Shown here: piece after piece, positions 19,691 through 26,912 of the stretch
How positions within the stretch are numbered: position 1 is the first letter of the stretch
How the letters are laid out: the number at the start of each line of letters is the position of its first letter
Origin: Rhodococcus ruber NBRC 15591
GTDB lineage: Bacteria; Actinomycetota; Actinomycetes; Mycobacteriales; Mycobacteriaceae
NCBI RefSeq assembly: GCF_001894945.1
Contig: NZ_BCXE01000012.1
Span: forward strand, 124,001-188,000
Length of the DNA: 64,000 nucleotides
Direction of reading: 5' to 3'
Notes under the pieces: generated by a model
The model's database searches: none
What the model was told of the DNA's origin: nothing
The model's input: only the letters and a program-made list of their open reading frames with translations
Position numbers and translations under genes: made by a program

Positions 19691-19722
19691 GGAGCGAGAT
19701 GCGGCGAGGGCAGGTGCGATGA
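19691..19722 (+). promoter_or_regulatory. Ribosome site and seven-codon leader frame overlapping the trpD start
   Basis: AAAGGAG at about 19688-19694 is well placed for ATG 19699, which opens the short frame MRRGQVR and stops at TGA 19720-19722, overlapping the trpD ATG 19719 as ATGA. The best Shine-Dalgarno therefore serves the mini-frame, suggesting translational coupling into trpD. It contains no tryptophan codon. Confidence 0.35.
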
Positions 19723-20792
19723 ACGCTGGACGACAGGCGGATGCGGTGGCCCGGAGCTGGCCGGCGGTCCTCGGTGCGCTCACCGCCGGACGCGACCTCG
19801 CCCGGGCGGAGGCCCAGTGGGCGATGGACGAGATCATGTCCGACAACGCCACGGCCGCGCAGATCGCCGCGTTCGGCGTCGCGCTGAAGATGAAGGGCGA
19901 GACCCCCGAGGAACTGCTCGGCCTCGCCGACTCGATGCTCGCTCATGCGCGCCTGGTGCCGGTGGACGACGACGTCGTCGACATCGTGGGCACCGGAGGG
20001 GACCGGGCGAACACGGTCAACATCTCCACCATGGCGTCGCTGGTGGTGGCGGCGTGCGGGATCCGGGTCGTCAAGCACGGCAACCGGGCGGCGTCGTCGA
20101 AGAGCGGCGGCGCGGACGTGCTCGAAGCGCTGGGCGTGCACATCGACCTCGGTCCCGAGGCCGTCGCGGAGTCGGTCGCCGAGGCCGGTATCGGCTTCTG
20201 TTTCGCACCCGTCTACCACCCGGCGCTCCGGTTCGCAGCCGCACCGCGCAAGCAGATCGGCATTCCCACGGTGTTCAACGTGCTCGGGCCGTTGACCAAC
20301 CCGGCCCGGCCCCGCGCCGGCCTGATCGGATGCGCCTTCCCGGAGTTGATCGGCACGGTCGCCGGGGTCCTCGCCGAGCGGGGCAACTCGGCCCTCGTCG
20401 TGCGCGGCGACGACGGTCTCGACGAACTGACCACGTCCACGACGTCGACGGTGTACGTCGTCCGGGACGGCCACGTGAGCACCGTGAGCCTCGATCCCAC
20501 CGACCTGGGCGTCGCCCGGGTGCCGCTCGAGGCGCTGCGCGGCGGCGACGCCACCGACAACGCCGTGATTGCGCGGGCGGTCCTCGCCGGGGAGCACGGC
20601 CCGGTGCGCGATGCGGTCCTGCTCAACGCCGCCGGGGCGATCGCCGCCTTCCGGGGGTTCGAGGGGTCGCTCGCCAGTGCCCTGGCGGCGGGGATGCAGA
20701 CCGCAGCCGAGGCGCTGGACTCGGGCGCTGCGGCGGCTGTCCTCGCTCGCTGGGCCGAGGTGACCACCCGGCTCGCCGCCGGGTCGAGGTGA
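19719..20792 (+). CDS. trpD: Anthranilate phosphoribosyltransferase
   Basis: Second step of tryptophan synthesis: anthranilate plus PRPP to phosphoribosyl-anthranilate. 357 residues with the PRPP motif GTGGD at 91-95, NISTMAS just after it, [15 protein letters not shown] from 119, and the C-terminal half-domain typical of the class. Start ATG 19719 ([10 protein letters not shown]); an in-frame earlier start gives an implausible Arg-rich leader. The last ten residues ([11 protein letters not shown]) are encoded by the first unit of a 29-bp tandem repeat, and the stop codon is at the junction with the second unit. trp genes other than trpD are absent here. Confidence 0.96.
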   Translation: MNAGRQADAVARSWPAVLGALTAGRDLARAEAQWAMDEIMSDNATAAQIAAFGVALKMKGETPEELLGLADSMLAHARLVPVDDDVVDIVGTGGDRANTVNISTMASLVVAACGIRVVKHGNRAASSKSGGADVLEALGVHIDLGPEAVAESVAEAGIGFCFAPVYHPALRFAAAPRKQIGIPTVFNVLGPLTNPARPRAGLIGCAFPELIGTVAGVLAERGNSALVVRGDDGLDELTTSTTSTVYVVRDGHVSTVSLDPTDLGVARVPLEALRGGDATDNAVIARAVLAGEHGPVRDAVLLNAAGAIAAFRGFEGSLASALAAGMQTAAEALDSGAAAAVLARWAEVTTRLAAGSR

Positions 20793-20843
20793 CCACCCGG
20801 CTCGCCGCCGGGTCGAGGTGACCACCCGGCTCGCCGCCGGGTC
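20757..20843. repeat. 29-bp tandem repeat, three copies, at the trpD 3' end
   Basis: Identical 29-bp units at 20757-20785, 20786-20814 and 20815-20843, plus nine bases of a fourth. Each carries a 7-bp hairpin, ACCCGGC and GCCGGGT around a 5-base loop, so three hairpins stand in a row between the convergent trpD and Lrp-like genes. The array looks like a duplication of the trpD tail and may act as a multi-hairpin terminator. Confidence 0.92.
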
Positions 20844-20875
20844 GAGGTGACCGCGGGGCGGGCCGGGCATCCGTC

Positions 20876-21151
20876 CTATTCGCCGATCGAGAACCCGGCC
20901 TCGACATCGGCGCTCGAGTACGACTGGAAGGCGATGTGCGTCGCCGTCTTGGCCACGCCCTCGAGTTTGTTGATCCCGCGGGTGACGACCTCGGCGATCT
21001 CTTCGTGGTCCCGCACCCGCAGCAGCGCGATCAGGTCGATGTCGCCGGCGCAGGAGTACACCTTGTCGACACCGGCCAGATCCGCGACCGCCTGAGCGGT
21101 CTCCGGAATCCGGTGGGCGTCGGCGTGGATCAGGACGATGGCGTGGATCAT
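20876..21151 (-). CDS. Stand-alone Lrp/AsnC ligand-binding (RAM) domain protein
   Basis: 91 residues corresponding only to the effector-binding alpha/beta domain of Lrp/AsnC regulators, without the helix-turn-helix. It shows IHAIVLIHADAHRIPETAQ, then VDKVYSCAGDIDLIALLRVRD and GVAKTATHIAFQSYS, the usual beta-alpha-beta order. Start ATG 21151-21149 (MIHAIVLIHAD); AGGAG is just upstream. Such single-domain proteins are common in actinobacteria and may sense amino acids or modulate full-length Lrp proteins; which ligand is unknown. Convergent with trpD across the hairpin repeat. Confidence 0.85.
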   Translation of the reverse strand: MIHAIVLIHADAHRIPETAQAVADLAGVDKVYSCAGDIDLIALLRVRDHEEIAEVVTRGINKLEGVAKTATHIAFQSYSSADVEAGFSIGE

Positions 21152-21193
21152 GAGCTCTCCTCGGCTGCCGGGAACGGACGTGCGGGCGAGCAC

Positions 21194-22975
21194 TCAGCGT
21201 AGGGGGTGCGCGACCGGGACCGGCTCGGCCCCGGCACGTGCCGTCCGGGCGAGTTCACCCCACTGCGCCCAGGCGCCGGCGCCGCGAAGCGGCTCGGACC
21301 AGCCCTGGGAGGTTCGGACGATGCGGACCCCGTCGTCGTGGAGCCAGCGGACCAGCAGGCCGAGTTCCTCGACGAGCGCGCCGCGCAACGGCGCCGTCGT
21401 CGGCCGCACCGTCTCGGCTGCCGCGACGATCGCGTCGACCACGGGCATCGGCGGGACGCCGCGCGGAGCGACTCCCGCCCCCGCGAGCCGGCCCGCCCGG
21501 ATCACCGCGAACTCCCAGCCGCCCTCGACGCGCCGGCGGGCGGCGACCAGCTCGTCCACCGCCGCGAGCGCGGCCAGGCGCTGCGTCCGGCGCAGTGCGA
21601 GCACGGCGTCGGCCGTCCGGTCCCGCAACCGGGCCGCGCTCTCGAACAGTTCGGCAGCGCCGAGGTGTTCGACACGCCGGCGCATCCGATGCAGCGGCTC
21701 GTCGTCGTCGCCGCGAAGCAGGGCGCGGGCGAGATCCACCTGCTGCGCGTACTCGGCGGGTGTCTGCAGTCCGGCTACTGCGGCAGCGCAGGCTCCGACG
21801 GCGTCCGGCGGGCAGTGCTCGCCGTGGCGCTTCGTGCGGGGGATCCGGCGGGTGCAGGTCCGAAGGCGGCAGAACTCGGCGACGGTGGTGGCGACGGCGG
21901 CGGCGTCGGCCCGCGACGAGAACGGGCCGACGGCGTCGACGGTGGGGCCGCCGACCGGATGCGGGGGAGCCGCGGCGGGTGTCCGCACGACGGACAGCCG
22001 GGGGAACGCCTCGTCGGTGAGGGTGATCCACCAGCCCCGGGCGGGGAACTTGGAGCGGCGGTTGTAGGGCGGGGCGTGCGCGGCGAGCAGCCTCAACTCC
22101 CGCACCCCCGCCTCGAGGGCATGGGCGCATTCCACGTGGTCGATCCGGGTGGCGAGCGCCACCATCTCCCTCAGCCGGGGCCGGGTCTCGGAACCGGTGA
22201 AGTAGTTGCGCACGCGGCGGCGCAGGTCGACGGCCGTACCGATGTACAGCACCTCGTCGGAGGGCCCGCGGAACAGGTACACACCGGGCCGTCGCGGCAG
22301 GTGTGCCGCGAGGGACCGCTTGGCGCGTTGCTCCGCGGTGACCGCCGGCAGATAGTCCCGCAGTTCGGTGAGGCTGTGGACGCCCTGGTTCCCGACGCGC
22401 TCGATGAGCGCGTGCAGGACGTCGACGGTGGCGCGGGCATCGTCGAGAGCACGGTGCGTGGGCGTGGTGGACACACGGAACAATTCGGCCAGCGCCGACA
22501 GTCGCACGGACGGGGCCTCGTCCCGGCCGAGCACGCGGCGGGCGAGCTTGACCGTGCACAGCACCGTGAACCGGGGCCACGCGACCTCGGCGCGGGACGC
22601 TGCGGCCCGCAGGAACCCGACGTCGAAGCCCGCGTTGTGCGCGACGAGCACGGCCCCGGCGGCGAACTCGAGGAACGAGGGCAGAACCTGCTCGATCCGG
22701 GGCGCGGAACGCACCATGGCGGTCGTGATGCCGGTGAGCTGGACGATGTTCGGCGGGATCGAACGGCCCGGGTCGACGAGCGTGGCGAACTCGCCGAGAA
22801 CCTCGCCGCCACGGATCTTGACCGCGCCGATTTCCGTGATGGCGTCGTCCGTGGAACTGCCGCCGGTGGTCTCGAGGTCGACGACGACGAACAACGTCTC
22901 CCGCAACGGCGTGTCCAGTTCGTCGAACCCGAGCTGCACCCCGACGGCGGGATCGGGTCGGCGGGGCACGGTCAC
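21194..22975 (-). CDS. DEDDh exonuclease fused to a UvrC-like GIY-YIG nuclease domain
   Basis: A two-nuclease protein of about 593 residues, like M. tuberculosis Rv2191. Residues 29-190 are a DnaQ/epsilon-type 3'-5' exonuclease with D33/E35 (VVDLETTGG), D118 (HNAGFD) and H174/D179 (HRALDD). Residues 228-310 are a GIY-YIG endonuclease (GVY at 231, YIG at 244, then RRRVRNYF and the Glu helix [16 protein letters not shown]), as in UvrC/Cho. The rest resembles the UvrC linker with a Cys-rich patch (RLRTCTRRI...GEHC). Probably DNA repair. GTG 22975 is preferred; GTG 23047 would add a Pro-rich 24 residues. Confidence 0.85.
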   Translation of the reverse strand: MTVPRRPDPAVGVQLGFDELDTPLRETLFVVVDLETTGGSSTDDAITEIGAVKIRGGEVLGEFATLVDPGRSIPPNIVQLTGITTAMVRSAPRIEQVLPSFLEFAAGAVLVAHNAGFDVGFLRAAASRAEVAWPRFTVLCTVKLARRVLGRDEAPSVRLSALAELFRVSTTPTHRALDDARATVDVLHALIERVGNQGVHSLTELRDYLPAVTAEQRAKRSLAAHLPRRPGVYLFRGPSDEVLYIGTAVDLRRRVRNYFTGSETRPRLREMVALATRIDHVECAHALEAGVRELRLLAAHAPPYNRRSKFPARGWWITLTDEAFPRLSVVRTPAAAPPHPVGGPTVDAVGPFSSRADAAAVATTVAEFCRLRTCTRRIPRTKRHGEHCPPDAVGACAAAVAGLQTPAEYAQQVDLARALLRGDDDEPLHRMRRRVEHLGAAELFESAARLRDRTADAVLALRRTQRLAALAAVDELVAARRRVEGGWEFAVIRAGRLAGAGVAPRGVPPMPVVDAIVAAAETVRPTTAPLRGALVEELGLLVRWLHDDGVRIVRTSQGWSEPLRGAGAWAQWGELARTARAGAEPVPVAHPLR

Positions 22976-23475
22976 GTCGTCAGGGTAGGAGTCGGGTCCG
23001 ACACCGCGGGGAGGGGGATCCGGCACGCCGGCAGAGGGATCCGACACCGCCGGGTGGGGGAAGAGGGGGGTCGGACGCCCGGAGTCGGCTCGACGAGACG
23101 AGGATCACATCGTCGATCGCCCGGGCGGGTGTGGGCGGCGTGCCGACGGGGTAACAACGCGGGTGGTGCGGTGGGACGTGTCGCCGCGGTGGGCGGTGTC
23201 GCGGGCGTCCTCGCCGCCGCGATCGCCCGCGAGACCTGCGACGACGTGGCAGCGGGCCGGTGGTCGGCGCGGGACGTGCCGGAGGTGGCCGCCGTGCCGT
23301 CGTCCTTCGAACCGACCGTTACGTTTCCGTGATCGAACGGCCGGAGCCGTCCGGCCCGAATCGGGCATATCCGTCAATCCGCGGCGCGTACGGCGCGGGC
23401 GGTCGACATCCTCCGATGCGATTTCGTAATCTTTTCGAGACCAAGCGGTGAGGATGTCGAACCACCAGAGGGGAG
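22976..23475. other. 500-base spacer before the riboswitch
   Basis: Contains imperfect direct repeats of a GGATCCG-type unit at about 23016-23060, a possible small plus-strand reading frame at 23171-23332, and an AT-richer stretch around 23415-23440 that probably holds the promoter of the riboswitch transcript. Nothing else recognisable. Confidence 0.5.
23171..23332 (+). CDS. Possible small protein (53 residues), unrecognised
   Basis: GTG-started frame reading VGRVAAVGGVAGVLAAAIARE, then CDDVAAGRWSARDVPEVAA and a short tail FEPTVTFP. The N-terminal part is hydrophobic enough for a signal or single membrane segment. Composition is more protein-like than the Arg-rich other frames, but there is no ribosome site and no known relative. 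It may simply be non-coding spacer. Confidence 0.22.
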   Translation: MGRVAAVGGVAGVLAAAIARETCDDVAAGRWSARDVPEVAAVPSSFEPTVTFP

Positions 23476-23633
23476 ACGCCGCTCGGTCACCGCCTAATCG
23501 GCGCATCCGCAACGGGTGCCCGAGCCGGGGACCCACGTTGTCCTCTGGGGTGAATCCCTCCGACCGCACCCGCGGAACGGGGGGTAGGGCTGATCTTCCC
23601 AGCCCGAACCCGTCAGCTAACTCGGTCGGCGGA
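23476..23633 (+). ncRNA. ydaO/yuaA-type c-di-AMP riboswitch
   Basis: The leader of the NlpC/P60 gene has the hallmarks of actinobacterial c-di-AMP riboswitches: AACGGGTGCCCGAGCCGGGG followed by ACCCAC, then TGGGGTGAATCC, then CCCGAACCCGTCAGCTAAC and a closing GTCGGCGG that pairs back to the CGCCG near 23477. These blocks come in the family's order and spacing. The gene start is 29 bases after the element. In this class c-di-AMP binding generally turns expression off, and actinobacterial copies commonly precede cell wall hydrolase or Rpf genes. Confidence 0.87.
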
Positions 23634-23661
23634 CGAACGGAAGAAATGGAGCAAACCCCTC

Positions 23662-24243
23662 GTGGCGTCTCAGATTTCCAAGCGCACCGTCCGGCGCGCT
23701 GTCGTTGCCGGTGCCCTCGCTCTCGGTGCGGTCACCGTCTCTGCCGGACCCGCACTCGCCGAGCCGGTCACCATCCCCGGCGTCGGCTCGTTCGACCTGC
23801 CGGCCGGCGTGACCCTCCCGCCGGAGGTCGCCAACCTCGTCCCGCCGGCCCCGCAGGGTGCCGCACCGGCTCCGGCCGCGCCCTTCAGTGCGCCGGTCAC
23901 CTCGGTCGCCCAGCGCGCCGTGGACGCAGCCCACAGCAAGCTCGGCGCCCCCTACGTCTACGGCGCCGCCGGTCCGAATGCCTTCGACTGCTCCGGCCTG
24001 GTGCAGTGGGCCTACAAGCAGGCCGGTCTGAACCTGCCGCGCACGAGCTACGACCAGGCCGCCGCCGGCAGGGCCGTGGACGTCTCCGCGCTGCAGCCCG
24101 GCGACGTCGTGTCGTTCTACGGCGGTAGCCACTCCGGCATCTACATCGGCAACGGCAACGTCATCCACGCGTCGACCTCGGGTCAGCCCGTGAAGATCGC
24201 GCCGATGAACTCGATGCCGGTCGACGGGGCCCGCCGCTACTGA
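23662..24243 (+). CDS. Secreted NlpC/P60 peptidoglycan endopeptidase
   Basis: Predicted to cut between D-glutamate and meso-DAP in peptidoglycan stems. 193 residues: signal peptide 1-33 (cleavage near ALA-EP), a Pro/Ala-rich linker 35-78, then the NlpC/P60 domain with catalytic C110 (FDCSGLVQWAYKQ), H157 (SHSGIYIG) and third residue H169 (VIHAS). Start GTG 23662, directly after the riboswitch. It resembles the short RipD/RipB-like catalytic proteins of mycobacteria but keeps the Cys-His-His triad. Control by c-di-AMP is inferred from the leader. A terminator separates it from the next hydrolase. Confidence 0.92.
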   Translation: MASQISKRTVRRAVVAGALALGAVTVSAGPALAEPVTIPGVGSFDLPAGVTLPPEVANLVPPAPQGAAPAPAAPFSAPVTSVAQRAVDAAHSKLGAPYVYGAAGPNAFDCSGLVQWAYKQAGLNLPRTSYDQAAAGRAVDVSALQPGDVVSFYGGSHSGIYIGNGNVIHASTSGQPVKIAPMNSMPVDGARRY

Positions 24244-24271
24244 GCGACGACTCCACGACTGTCACGCACTG

Positions 24272-24311
24272 CAGCGGGGGCGGACCGGTCGACGCCGGTC
24301 CGCCCCCGCTG
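24272..24311 (+). terminator. Terminator after the first NlpC/P60 gene
   Basis: A 17-bp perfect stem (24272-24288 with 24295-24311), 6-base loop, 28 bases after the stop codon. Confidence 0.8.
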
Positions 24312-24379
24312 ACGCTCCGGACGGGCACTACCGGCGCAGGGTGAGCTACCGGCGGGTAGACACGAACCGGAGCCCTTCC

Positions 24380-24407
24380 GTAACCTGATCGAGATTTTTC
24401 GGGTAAC
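24380..24407 (+). promoter_or_regulatory. Pair of GTAAC motifs upstream of the RipC-like gene
   Basis: GTAAC at 24380-24384 and 24403-24407, in direct orientation 23 bp apart, flank an AT-rich GAGATTTTTC core. GTAAC half-sites are reported for the MtrA response regulator, which controls wall hydrolases in actinobacteria, though usually with closer spacing. Confidence 0.25.
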
Positions 24408-24441
24408 GGGTGCGCAACGTCGAACGAAAGGACCTGGTCCC

Positions 24442-25485
24442 GTGGTGGTGGACAGGACGAAACGGTCGCTTCGGGCGCTGATGATCGGGGTGCTCCTCGC
24501 GGTGTTCTCGGTGGCCGTCCCGGCCGGTGCCGATCCGGTGGGGGAGAGCCCCACCGCCGCACTGGAACGGCTGGCCGAGTTGTCGCGCAAGTCCGAGCAG
24601 ACCACCGAGGCGCTGCACAACGCCGGAATCGACCTCGACGCGAAGGTCGAGGCCCAGCGGGCCGCCGAGGCAGCTCTGGCGCGCGATCGCGAGGCGCTGG
24701 CCGCCGCGGAAGCGGAACTGGCCGTCTTCCGGCCCACCGTGGACAAGCTCGCCGTCGCCAACTATCGCGGCGCCCGCACCAACCGGCTGTTCGCCCTGAT
24801 GGTCAGCGATTCGCCCCAGCAGCTGCTCGACCAGATGTCGGCGCTCGACGTCATCGCCCACCAGACCGCCGACCAGGTCGCGGGATTCCGCACCGCGTCG
24901 GCCGCGGCCGCGGAGGCTGCGCTCGCATCCGAGCGTTCGGCCGACGAGGCCCGCGCCGCCGCCGAGCAGGCCCAGGTCGTGCGGGACGAGCTGCAACGGC
25001 AGCAGAGCGAACTCGAGGCCCGGATCGACGAGGTGCTCGCGGCCTTTGCCGACCTGAGCGCCGAGGAGAAGGCCACCCTGGCCGGCGCCCCCTTCCCCCC
25101 GGGATTCGATGCCGAGAAGATCCTGTCGAGTCTGGCCCCCGGCAGCGGCAGCGGCGCCCTGCAGGCCGGCATGACCCGGATCGGCAGCCCGTACAGCTGG
25201 GGTGCCACCGGCCCGTCCGAGTTCGACTGCTCCGGCCTGGTGGTGTGGGCCTACAAGCAGATCGGCAAGAACCTGCCGCGGTCGAGCCAGGCCCAGGCGC
25301 AGGGGGGCACCCCCGTCCCGCGGGATCAGCTCCAACCCGGCGACGTCGTGACGTTCTACGACGACGCCTCGCATGTGGGGCTGTACGCGGGCAACGGCAA
25401 CGTCCTGCACGCCTCCACCTACGGCGTGCCGGTCAAGGTTGCCCCGATGGACAGGATGCCGTTCCACAACGCCCGCCGGTACTGA
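24442..25485 (+). CDS. NlpC/P60 endopeptidase with N-terminal coiled coil (RipC-like)
   Basis: 347 residues, similar in place and layout to M. tuberculosis Rv2190c (RipC). Signal peptide about 1-30 (ending AGADP), a long coiled-coil region from about 38 to 215 rich in Ala/Glu/Arg/Leu heptads that in RipC contacts the FtsEX complex, a linker, and the NlpC/P60 domain with C263 (FDCSGLVVWAYKQ), H311 (SHVGLY) and H323 (VLHAS). Three GTG codons stand in a row at 24442-24450; GAAAGGA upstream suits the first or second. It has its own promoter region and no riboswitch. Confidence 0.92.
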   Translation: MVVDRTKRSLRALMIGVLLAVFSVAVPAGADPVGESPTAALERLAELSRKSEQTTEALHNAGIDLDAKVEAQRAAEAALARDREALAAAEAELAVFRPTVDKLAVANYRGARTNRLFALMVSDSPQQLLDQMSALDVIAHQTADQVAGFRTASAAAAEAALASERSADEARAAAEQAQVVRDELQRQQSELEARIDEVLAAFADLSAEEKATLAGAPFPPGFDAEKILSSLAPGSGSGALQAGMTRIGSPYSWGATGPSEFDCSGLVVWAYKQIGKNLPRSSQAQAQGGTPVPRDQLQPGDVVTFYDDASHVGLYAGNGNVLHASTYGVPVKVAPMDRMPFHNARRY

Positions 25486-25490
25486 CGTCC

Positions 25491-25527
25491 GTCGCGCCCA
25501 CCCCCGCGGCGCGGTCGTGGGCGCGAC
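25491..25527 (+). terminator. Hairpin after the RipC-like gene
   Basis: An 11-bp perfect stem (25491-25501 with 25517-25527) with a GC-rich loop, six bases after the stop. It overlaps the upstream edge of the next gene's promoter. Confidence 0.6.
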
Positions 25528-25528
25528 C

Positions 25529-25534
25529 TACACT
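25529..25534 (+). promoter_or_regulatory. Leaderless -10 element of the metallopeptidase gene
   Basis: TACACT ends seven bases before GTG 25542, the leaderless spacing seen repeatedly in this window. Confidence 0.45.
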
Positions 25535-25541
25535 GGCCGCC

Positions 25542-26870
25542 GTGCCCGCGCCCTACTCGTCGCCCCGTCCCCCTGGCAGTCGCCGGTGGGAACGGCTCGG
25601 TGTCGCCGGACTGGTCGTCGCGGTCGTGGCCGTCGGTCTCTCGCTCGCGTTCACGCCCGACGACGGCCCGGCCGAACCGGCGTCGCACCGCGCCGTGCAG
25701 GGACTGCTCGATGCATGGTCCCGGGCCGTGCGCACCGCCGACCGGGCGGTGCTCGCCACCGTCGTGGATCCCCGCGCCCGCCCGGGTCTGCTCGAGGCGG
25801 AGGTGCGCCGCGCCGAAGCCCTGGCCGCGTTGCCGCTGGCGGACTTCGCCTACGAGCTCGGACCGGACCTCGGGACCGACGTCACCGGCGACCTGGTGGC
25901 CCGGCTCGGCGCCGACGAGGCCCGTGCCCTCACCGTCCTGCTGCGCTACGCCGTCGAAGGGATCGACGACGAACCCACGCGCAAGCCCGTGACGGTGGTC
26001 CTCGCCCGCCGGGGAGAGCGGTGGCACCTCGTCGACGACCGCCCGCTGCCGGGTACGGACACCACTACCTGGCGGGGGCCGTGGGACTTCGGCCCACTCG
26101 AGGTCCGGGCAGTGGAGACCGGGGCCGGGAACCGGTCCCTCGTCGTGGGCCACCCCGAGCACTCGTCCCTCGTCGCCGACATCGCCGCCGAACTCGCCTC
26201 CGCCGTCGAGGCCGTGGACGCCGTGTGGGGAACCGGATGGCCCCGCCGCGCCCTCGTGCTCGTCACCGCCTCGCACGACGAGTTCACCGCGCAGGTCGGC
26301 AGCCGCTACAACGGCGCGGACATCGCTGCCGTCGCGGTCTCCGACGTCGTCGACCACGAGCGGGGCCGGGCCACCGGTCAACGCATCGTCTTCAGTCCCG
26401 CCGCCGAGCAGCGGCTGGAGGAGGCGGGGCTGCGGGCGATCCTGCGCCACGAACTCACCCACGTCGCGGCGCGCACCGACACCGTGGACGGGTCGCCGCT
26501 GTGGATCCTCGAGGGCTATGCCGACTACGTGGGCTACCGCGGTGCCGGCGGCGACCTCGCCGCGATCGCGCCCACCCTCGCCGCGGTCGTCGCCGAGCGC
26601 GGGGCGCCGAGCACGCTGCCCGCGGACGCCGAGTTCGCCGGCGACGGCGCGCGTCTGGCGTACGAGAGCGCGTGGTCGATCGCGGCGTTCGTCGCCGAGG
26701 AGTTCGGCAGCGAGCGGCTCACCGCCCTGTACCGGCGGCTGTCCGCCGGGCCTGCCGACACCCGGGAGCTCGACGCCGCCCTCGGCGACGTGCTCGGTGT
26801 GGACGCGGATCAGCTCGTCGACCGATGGGGGAGCCGGCTCGAGAGGCAGGTGCCGGCTCCCGTCGGCTGA
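25542..26870 (+). CDS. Membrane-anchored HExxH metallopeptidase-like protein
   Basis: 442 residues: short Pro/Arg-rich cytosolic N-terminus, one membrane segment at about 20-38 (GVAGLVVAVVAVGLSLAF), then an extracellular region. An NTF2/SCP-like stretch (about 48-180) precedes a gluzincin peptidase domain with the zinc motif HELTH at 303-307 and a downstream glutamate, E324 in EGYADYVGY, the third metal ligand expected for this clan. The substrate is unknown. It lies between two peptidoglycan hydrolases and pimB', so an envelope role is plausible. GTG 25542 is chosen because a TANNNT element is directly upstream. Confidence 0.8.
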   Translation: MPAPYSSPRPPGSRRWERLGVAGLVVAVVAVGLSLAFTPDDGPAEPASHRAVQGLLDAWSRAVRTADRAVLATVVDPRARPGLLEAEVRRAEALAALPLADFAYELGPDLGTDVTGDLVARLGADEARALTVLLRYAVEGIDDEPTRKPVTVVLARRGERWHLVDDRPLPGTDTTTWRGPWDFGPLEVRAVETGAGNRSLVVGHPEHSSLVADIAAELASAVEAVDAVWGTGWPRRALVLVTASHDEFTAQVGSRYNGADIAAVAVSDVVDHERGRATGQRIVFSPAAEQRLEEAGLRAILRHELTHVAARTDTVDGSPLWILEGYADYVGYRGAGGDLAAIAPTLAAVVAERGAPSTLPADAEFAGDGARLAYESAWSIAAFVAEEFGSERLTALYRRLSAGPADTRELDAALGDVLGVDADQLVDRWGSRLERQVPAPVG

Positions 26871-26900
26871 CCCGCCGTCCGGACCCACCGCGGCACCGCC

Positions 26901-26906
26901 TACGGT
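26901..26906 (+). promoter_or_regulatory. Leaderless -10 element of pimB
   Basis: TACGGT ends six bases before the ATG at 26913; no Shine-Dalgarno sequence is present. Confidence 0.45.
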
Positions 26907-26912
26907 GAGCGC

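Noticed and set aside
19654-19718. Tryptophan attenuator ahead of trpD
   Set aside because: The only leader frame (seven codons) has no tryptophan codon and no clear alternative terminator/antiterminator pair follows.
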